Shown: positions 59,170 to 64,000 of the stretch, piece after piece
Layout: the number at the start of each line of letters is the position of its first letter
How positions within the stretch are numbered: the stretch's first letter is position 1
Assembly (NCBI GenBank): GCA_021847605.1
Contig: JAJZQN010000012.1
Span: forward strand, 36,875-100,874
Length of the DNA stretch: 64,000 bases
Direction of reading: 5' to 3'
From: Pseudomonadota bacterium
GTDB lineage: Bacteria > Pseudomonadota > Alphaproteobacteria > Sphingomonadales > Sphingomonadaceae
Made by a program: the position numbers and the translations under genes
The notes under the pieces: generated by a model
What the model saw: the letters and a program-made list of their open reading frames with translations, nothing else
What the model was told of the DNA's origin: nothing
Database searches by the model: none

Positions 59170-59288
59170 TGCCATTGGTCTCGCCCGATGCGCCTGACGG
59201 CGGCATCCCATATGCCATGGCCTCTCGGCCAAATATGTTGACATATGGCCCGTCCCGATCGGCGGAACGGCTGGCTACTCCCCAGATG
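59170..59288 (-). promoter_or_regulatory. yybP-ykoY (Mn2+) riboswitch upstream of the GDT1-family gene
   Basis: On the minus strand GGGGAGTAG (59275-59283) opens the element, followed by GTCAACATA (about 59238-59246) and GGCGAGACCAATGGC (about 59172-59186). These are the conserved blocks of the yybP-ykoY family, whose ligand is Mn2+. The order and spacing are right, and the downstream gene is a Mn-type transporter. It ends about 80 bases before the GDT1 ATG. Mn2+ binding should turn the gene on. Confidence 0.9.
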
Positions 59289-59329
59289 ACGCGCTAGCCT
59301 CTAGGCGAAACGGGTGGGAAGGGCAAGCC

Positions 59330-59746
59330 ATGGCACCGCAGCCGAACAAGACGGTCGAAGAGGACGCCTCTGTCGATCATTTCCTGTCGCACATCGAACC
59401 CGCCGAACGGCAGGATGATGGGCGCGCGGTCGTGGCGCTGATGTCGCGCCTGTCGGGTGAGGCTGCCCGCATGTGGGGATCGAGCATCATCGGCTTTGGC
59501 AGTTACCATTATCGCTACGACAGCGGCCGGGAGGGCGATAGCTGCCGCATCGGCTTTTCCCCGCGCAAGGCGGAACTGGTCTTTTACCTTGCCGGGTTGG
59601 AGGAGGCGGACGTTGTACCACTGGGCAAACACAGGCGGGGCAAGGGCTGCCTCTATATCAAGCGGCTGTCGCAGATCGACATGGCGGTGCTGGAACGGCT
59701 GATCGTCCAGAGCCTTGACCATATGGACAGGGTATATCCGCGATAA
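59330..59746 (+). CDS. DUF1801 family protein
   Basis: 138 residues. The YdhG/DUF1801 domain covers most of it: ASVDHFLSHIEPAERQDDGRA, LMSRLSGEAARMWGSSIIGFGSYHYRYDSGREGD, GLEEADVVPLGKHRRGKGCLYIKRL. DUF1801 proteins are small alpha/beta proteins of unknown biochemical role. ATG 59330 follows GGGAAGGGC. Divergent from the manganese riboswitch. Confidence 0.9.
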   Translation: MAPQPNKTVEEDASVDHFLSHIEPAERQDDGRAVVALMSRLSGEAARMWGSSIIGFGSYHYRYDSGREGDSCRIGFSPRKAELVFYLAGLEEADVVPLGKHRRGKGCLYIKRLSQIDMAVLERLIVQSLDHMDRVYPR

Positions 59747-59987
59747 AGCTGCTGCGGCTCGATTTTCGACCAACGGTCGATAATAGCCCGGAGCTGGAAG
59801 GGGCGGTGCGCTGATTCGGGGCAATTGTAGGAAAGCGCGGGCTTAGCTTCCCATATTTCCCGGCGATTTTGTCTTTTTATTGCCGATGGCTGAACTTATC
59901 GGAAAGTGGGGTAAGGCTGCTGAACGGTCATGTGCGAGCATCCCATGCGCCCAATTCCGTAGGACAGCGAATTTTTACGTCCCGCGC

Positions 59988-60320
59988 TCAGAACCAGTGG
60001 GCGAGCAGGAAACCGGCCGCCAGAAACAGCATGATCCAGAGCAATATGCCGACCAGCAGCGCTACCCAGTCATTGCGTCGGGGGCGCGGACGCTGACCGC
60101 GCGGTGCGGTACGCAGGGAGGACGGGATCCGCCAGCGTCCCAGCGTGAGGATAGCGATGCTTCGCCGACCCACGCCATGGAAGAAACGGGCGGTCGGGCC
60201 GGAAAATATATGGGCGACCGTCAGGTCCACGACCAAGCCGCCCGCTTGCCGGACGACGAAGCCGCCAACTTCCTTGACCACGAAGCCAGCCACCTCCCCC
60301 AGGGCGTCGTCGACCGGCAT
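59988..60320 (-). CDS. Small membrane protein coupled to htpX
   Basis: 110 residues. An N-terminal amphipathic/hydrophobic part (EVAGFVVKEVGGFVVRQAGGLVV), a basic middle (RTAPRGQRPRPRRND) and a C-terminal helix (WVALLVGILLWIMLFLAAGFLLAHWF). ATG 60320 overlaps the htpX TGA by one base (TGATG), so translation is coupled. The two are probably functionally linked in membrane quality control. No family is recognised. Confidence 0.7.
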   Translation of the reverse strand: MPVDDALGEVAGFVVKEVGGFVVRQAGGLVVDLTVAHIFSGPTARFFHGVGRRSIAILTLGRWRIPSSLRTAPRGQRPRPRRNDWVALLVGILLWIMLFLAAGFLLAHWF

Positions 60321-61294
60321 CAGCGGCGATTAGGGTCGAGCGCGCTGGCGCGTCGCTTGCCGGTGGAGGGGACGGAAGCGGAAGGGCGCGATACCGGAGG
60401 AGCCGAAAGGGCCGACGACCGGGCCGACGATTGGATGGCTGCCTCCTTCTGCGGTGCGCCCATGTCCATGGCGATGTCCTGCAAGGCGGCGATCCGCTTT
60501 TCCGTTGCGGGGTGCGTAGAGAATAGCTCGCTGACATGCGTCGGCACGATATAGAGCTGCGCCGCAGCGGGATTACGTTCGGCAACGGGGTTGGGAATCT
60601 GCGCCGCCTGCCCCGAAATCTTGGCAAGGGCGGAGGCGAGGGCGCGCGGATTACCGCTGATCTCTGCTCCGGCGGCGTCGGCACCATATTCGCGCGTGCG
60701 GCTGATCGCCATTTGCACGATCATCGCGGCAAAGGGGGCGACGATCACCGCCAGCAGGCTGGCGATCATATTGCCATGGCCCTCATTCTCATTATTGCCG
60801 CCCCGGAAGAAGAGGCCGAAATTGGCCAGCATCGATACTGCACCGGCGATGGTCGCCACCATCGTCATGATCAGCGTATCGCGATTGCGCACATGGCCCA
60901 GTTCATGCGCCATGACGCCCGCCACTTCGTCGCGCGTCAGCATGGCGAGCAGGCCCGTGGTGGCGGCGACGGCAGCATGGTGCGGATCGCGGCCGGTGGC
61001 AAAGGCGTTGGGCGCCTGCTGTTCGATCAGATAGACGCGCGGCATCGGCAGGCCGGCGCGCTGGGCCAAGTCACGGACCAGCCCGTAAAATTCCGGTGCG
61101 CTCTGCGCATCGACTTCGCGGGCATCATGCATGGACAGCACGATCTTGTCCGCATTCCAGAAAGTGAACAGGTTCATGCCCGCTGCCACCAGCAGCGCGA
61201 TGATCGCCCCGCCGCTGCCGCCCAGCGTATAACCCAACGCCATGAACAGCGCCGTCATGGCCGCCAGCAACATGGTGGTCTTCAACCCATTCAC
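60320..61294 (-). CDS. htpX: Membrane zinc metalloprotease HtpX
   Basis: Cleaves misfolded membrane proteins. It has 324 residues. Two N-terminal helices (about 6-45), the catalytic motif HELGH at residues 130-134, further helices around 140-200 ([27 protein letters not shown]), and the C-terminal Glu region [14 protein letters not shown]. The C-terminus is Pro/Ser/Arg-rich, longer than usual. ATG 61294 is the first in the frame. The SDHAF4-like small gene stands divergently upstream. Confidence 0.94.
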   Translation of the reverse strand: MNGLKTTMLLAAMTALFMALGYTLGGSGGAIIALLVAAGMNLFTFWNADKIVLSMHDAREVDAQSAPEFYGLVRDLAQRAGLPMPRVYLIEQQAPNAFATGRDPHHAAVAATTGLLAMLTRDEVAGVMAHELGHVRNRDTLIMTMVATIAGAVSMLANFGLFFRGGNNENEGHGNMIASLLAVIVAPFAAMIVQMAISRTREYGADAAGAEISGNPRALASALAKISGQAAQIPNPVAERNPAAAQLYIVPTHVSELFSTHPATEKRIAALQDIAMDMGAPQKEAAIQSSARSSALSAPPVSRPSASVPSTGKRRASALDPNRR

Positions 61295-61382
61295 TTGACT
61301 TCACTCCTTTGCCGCCCAGATAGCGGTCTCAGTATGAATATGGGGTTGCGCCCTGCGCCCCGCAATCGAAAGGCATGGTTGC

Positions 61383-61556
61383 ATGGGACATTATAATGGT
61401 CAGCGCCCCGCGCATGTGAAGGCGCCCGCGCATCTTTCCAAGAACACCCCCGTTCCCAGCCCCGATCCGGTCGACACCCCGTCGCGCCATGACGAGGAGA
61501 TGAGCCCGGTTCGCTATGGTGACTGGGAGCGCAAGGGCATCGCCATCGATTTTTGA
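61383..61556 (+). CDS. DUF1674/SDHAF4-like succinate dehydrogenase assembly factor
   Basis: A 57-residue protein, too short for most gene finders. The C-terminal motif PVRYGDWERKGIAIDF is the conserved RYGDWExxGxxxDF of DUF1674, the bacterial homologue of mitochondrial SDHAF4, which helps load FAD or assemble SdhA. The N-terminal half is Pro/His-rich and variable, as in the family. ATG 61383 starts MGHYNGQRPAHVK. Divergent from htpX. Confidence 0.9.
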   Translation: MGHYNGQRPAHVKAPAHLSKNTPVPSPDPVDTPSRHDEEMSPVRYGDWERKGIAIDF

Positions 61557-61749
61557 GAAAGTTTTGGGAAAGGCGCGACGCAGAGCGTTTCCAGACGATC
61601 TCCGATCCGTAACTGCCTCGACTCCGCTCATCGCCCAATTTGCACGGGTGCCGTTGGGCCGTGGCGAGACTGCGAGGGGATGCTCCATCGACCTCTAGCC
61701 ATTCCTTCCTCGCCCTGCGCAGGCTTTTGGGCGAAGGGAGATTGCGGGC

Positions 61750-62217
61750 GTGGGTGTGCATCTGGTTGCGGACGTGAATGTGAAAGCGGTTTCGGAATAT
61801 GCGCCGGAAGATGCGGCGTTATTATGTGCGGTGGGGCGACTGGTATGTGCCTGGACGATGTTGGAGCAGAGTCTGGAGGCGAAGATCGGCCTGATGCGCG
61901 ACGCCATGGGCGATGTGCGGACGGTGGGCGCGCGAACCCGGCCCAGCATGACGAAATTGATGACCGAATTGCGGACGATGGTGGCGATGCGCGACCGGCG
62001 CAACGCCGCCGCGCTGACCGAAATTTCCGACATCGAACGGGACATGCAGCGGATCGACCGTTTCCGCGCGTTGATCATCCAGGGTTTCAAACAGCCCGAG
62101 GAAGGCGGCTTTACCTGCCGCGATCAACGCAACAATATGCAGTTCGTGACGCTGGAGCAGCTGGACGGGGAAATCGCGTCGCTGGAGACTGTCGCCAATC
62201 GCCTGCTGGCGGTTTAA
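61750..62217 (+). CDS. Hypothetical soluble protein
   Basis: 155 residues from GTG 61750 (or GTG 61756). Mostly alpha-helical: LLCAVGRLVCAWTMLEQSLEAKIGLM, MTKLMTELRTMVAMRDRRNAA, ISDIERDMQRIDRFRALIIQG. No signal peptide. The C-terminal part has a Gly-Phe-Thr-Cys-Arg segment. No family is recognised. Its last four bases overlap the 3' end of the convergent flippase gene. Confidence 0.65.
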   Translation: MGVHLVADVNVKAVSEYAPEDAALLCAVGRLVCAWTMLEQSLEAKIGLMRDAMGDVRTVGARTRPSMTKLMTELRTMVAMRDRRNAAALTEISDIERDMQRIDRFRALIIQGFKQPEEGGFTCRDQRNNMQFVTLEQLDGEIASLETVANRLLAV

Positions 62218-63737
62218 TCCCTACTTAACCGGGCAATATAGGGCGCTATCCAGTGCGGCACCGCCGCGCGGATGAGATCGCCCTCCCCCGTGCGCAGGGG
62301 GCGTATGGGGATGAGCAGCAGCAGGAAGAGCGAGGCGGCCGCCGAGCCAATGGCGATCGACAGGATCGGTCCAGCCGCCAGCAGCAGCGAGACAGCCTGC
62401 CCCCCTGCGACGCAGGCGACAGCCAGCGTGACGATGACCGCCCCCATCCGCACGTCGAAGATATGGCGTACATCGATGCGGCGAAGCGCATGGTGCATGA
62501 TCGCCAGTCGGGACAGGGCATCGCCGATCGGGCAGAGCAACAGCACCGGCAGGCCATAGCGCGGCGCCAGCAGCAGGGCGACCGCCAGCCAGACGAGGCT
62601 GAGCGCCAGCGTGCGGACAAGGGCCGAGGAAGCGTTGAGCGCAACCGCCACGATTTCGAACGATTTATAGACGGAACTGGTCAGAATATAAATGAGTATC
62701 CACGGCAGCACATAGGCAAAAGCGCCATATCGGCCGTGGGTCGCCAGATCGAGCAGGGCGCGCCCGGCGACCGCCGCGCCGATGGTGGCGGCGCCCACGA
62801 AGATCATGTCGACTTTCGTCACCAGCGAGAGCGTCTGTTCCAGCCGCCTCTGATCGCCGGTGCGGGCATGATGTTTCATCGCCGTCGGTTCGACGAAGGG
62901 AAACATCAGCATGCCCGGCGTGTAACGCTGAAAGCTCAGCACCAAAGTCTGTGCAAAGGCAAAGCCGGCAAAGCTGATCGAAGACAATATCCGCGCGCCG
63001 ATCAGGCGCATGACCGCCGGGCTGGAGGCGAACCAGGCCATGGAACTGGCATAGCCGCCCAACGCCGTCGCCCGCAATTCGCGCCAGTCGATGGCGTGAG
63101 CATCGGATAGCCCGGCATGACAACGCAATGCCGCGAGAACCGCCACCACCAGCGCAACGCTGGCGCAGGTCGCCGTGATGATCGATACAGACAGGACGAC
63201 CGCCGCTTCATCCAGCCTATGGTTCATGCCCAGCGCGAGAACCGCCACGAACCGGACGACCGCTTCGCCGACGGTCGCATTGCGCGACAGGCGTTGCAGC
63301 GACAAGGCCTGTGCCATGGCGTCGGCGTCAATCTGAACCAGACCGATGAGAATGAACAGGGCGCCGATCACGGCCAGACGTTCGTCCCCCATATCGACCC
63401 AGCCGAAATGGCGGGCAACGATCCACGACACCGCCATCAGCAGCGCCGTCGCCCCCAGCCGCACCGCGATCAGCGACAGGGCGAGCCGCCGCACGACGAC
63501 GCCATCCAGCCGGATGCCCGCCTGAGACACATATTTGGGAATGAGTTTGGGAATGCCGAAGGAAATGGTCGTCTGCATCAATGTCGCCAGCGCGAAGACG
63601 AGCGCATAGCGGCCATATTCGACGCTGGAGAGCTTGCGGACGATATAGAGTTGAAACCCCAGCAGCACGACAAGCGCGATCAGCCGTCCGCTCAGGAACG
63701 TCAGGGCATTGCCGCGCATCAATCTGGACCCCATCAT
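62214..63737 (-). CDS. Polysaccharide flippase (Wzx/MATE-type oligosaccharide translocase)
   Basis: 507 residues, about 12-14 membrane helices, consistent with the Wzx/RfbX group that flips lipid-linked oligosaccharides for capsule, LPS or holdfast. FLSGRLIALVVLLGFQLYIVRKLSSVEYG at the start and GYASSMAWFASSPAVMRLIG and IGAAVAGRALLDLATHGRYG later are typical. The start ATG at 63737 (MMGSRLMRGNALTFL) has several alternatives. No glycosyltransferase neighbours are visible before the IS element. Confidence 0.85.
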   Translation of the reverse strand: MMGSRLMRGNALTFLSGRLIALVVLLGFQLYIVRKLSSVEYGRYALVFALATLMQTTISFGIPKLIPKYVSQAGIRLDGVVVRRLALSLIAVRLGATALLMAVSWIVARHFGWVDMGDERLAVIGALFILIGLVQIDADAMAQALSLQRLSRNATVGEAVVRFVAVLALGMNHRLDEAAVVLSVSIITATCASVALVVAVLAALRCHAGLSDAHAIDWRELRATALGGYASSMAWFASSPAVMRLIGARILSSISFAGFAFAQTLVLSFQRYTPGMLMFPFVEPTAMKHHARTGDQRRLEQTLSLVTKVDMIFVGAATIGAAVAGRALLDLATHGRYGAFAYVLPWILIYILTSSVYKSFEIVAVALNASSALVRTLALSLVWLAVALLLAPRYGLPVLLLCPIGDALSRLAIMHHALRRIDVRHIFDVRMGAVIVTLAVACVAGGQAVSLLLAAGPILSIAIGSAAASLFLLLLIPIRPLRTGEGDLIRAAVPHWIAPYIARLSRD

Positions 63738-63866
63738 TTAATCGGCCCGGCCGGGGCCGGACGCTCAGGATGCCGCCTCACAGACGGGTGCAGGCGCGAT
63801 GATTGCAGAAGGTATCCGGCTTTTCAATCGGGCAAGTGGATCGGCATGGCCCGATGCGCGATCAGG

Positions 63867-64000
63867 GGCTCTGTTGGGCTCTGTTGCAAACATGGGGCAC
63901 GGCCGCGCGGCGTCACCCAGTTGGGGGATTAGGCAGCATTGGCGAAATGCTTATTGAGCATAATCATGGTTTCGGTCAGGGCCGAGGGTCCAATTCCGAA
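63867..64000. mobile_element. Partial IS6-family insertion sequence, left end
   Basis: GGCTCTGTTGCAAA at 63877-63890 is the terminal inverted repeat of IS6/IS6100-type elements. It is preceded by a direct duplicate of GGCTCTGTTG (63867-63876). Inside, the 3' end of a transposase gene runs on the minus strand to the window edge. The remainder is outside the window. Confidence 0.85.
63929..64000 (-). CDS. IS6-family transposase, C-terminal fragment
   Basis: The minus-strand frame from the window edge reads FGIGPSALTETMIMLNKHFANAA and stops with TAA at 63929-63931, matching the C-terminal end of an IS6-like DDE transposase. Only 23 residues are visible. It lies 38 bases inside the element's terminal repeat. 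Confidence 0.75.
   Translation of the reverse strand, partial: FGIGPSALTETMIMLNKHFANAA

Overview
The window looks like chromosomal DNA of a sphingomonad alphaproteobacterium (Sphingobium, Sphingomonas or Novosphingobium type). The evidence is high GC content, the gene orders hisH-hisA-hisF-hisE, nadD-rsfS-rlmH-envC-ctpA and gltD-gltB, many sphingomonad-style secreted proteins, and short palindromic repeats typical of these genomes. The genus is inferred from overall character, because the window holds no rRNA gene.

Region 1 (1-8509) holds the end of a histidine operon (hisH, hisA, hisF, hisE). It is interrupted by a small PEP-CTERM protein and by REP-like palindromes. A histone-deacetylase-like hydrolase, two L,D-transpeptidase-family proteins, an FKBP prolyl isomerase and rpsU follow. 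Region 2 (8757-23454) is metabolic and signalling: a class II aldolase, a fused 5-oxoprolinase, a CHASE3 hybrid histidine kinase, a Tat-exported FAD oxidoreductase, and a paired putative DNA-repair radical SAM protein and DUF4130-UdgX fusion, then envelope proteins and a cyclophilin. Region 3 (23642-33626) carries mgtE and a long co-directional run (DUF1489, nadD, rsfS, rlmH, an EnvC-like protein, ctpA, dsbB, coq7, two tandem paralogues of unknown function), then a TonB-like protein and an EF-hand protein.

Region 4 (33637-43446) is a complete type II-C CRISPR-Cas locus. It has 75 repeats of 36 bp with 74 spacers, and cas2, cas1 and cas9 on the minus strand. A tracrRNA gene, recognised from a 15-base perfect anti-repeat core and a strong terminator, diverges from cas9. 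Anti-repeat pairing shows that crRNAs read left to right, toward cas2. The degenerate (probably oldest) repeat is at the upstream end, so the array appears to grow at its transcriptional 3' end, next to a perfect 14-bp palindrome. This fits repeat-borne promoters.

Region 5 (43553-49469) is a cobalt, nickel and cobalamin island: btuB under an adenosylcobalamin-class riboswitch, a NikR-like regulator with altered metal ligands and a His-rich tail, a NiCoT permease, and a TonB receptor preceded by a perfect 28-bp palindrome with NikR-operator geometry. Region 6 (49651-64000) has tRNA-Leu(GAG), gltD-gltB, uppP, an NDUFA9-like protein, a GDT1-family transporter behind a yybP-ykoY manganese riboswitch, htpX with a coupled small membrane protein, a short SDHAF4-like gene, a polysaccharide flippase and the end of an IS6-family element.
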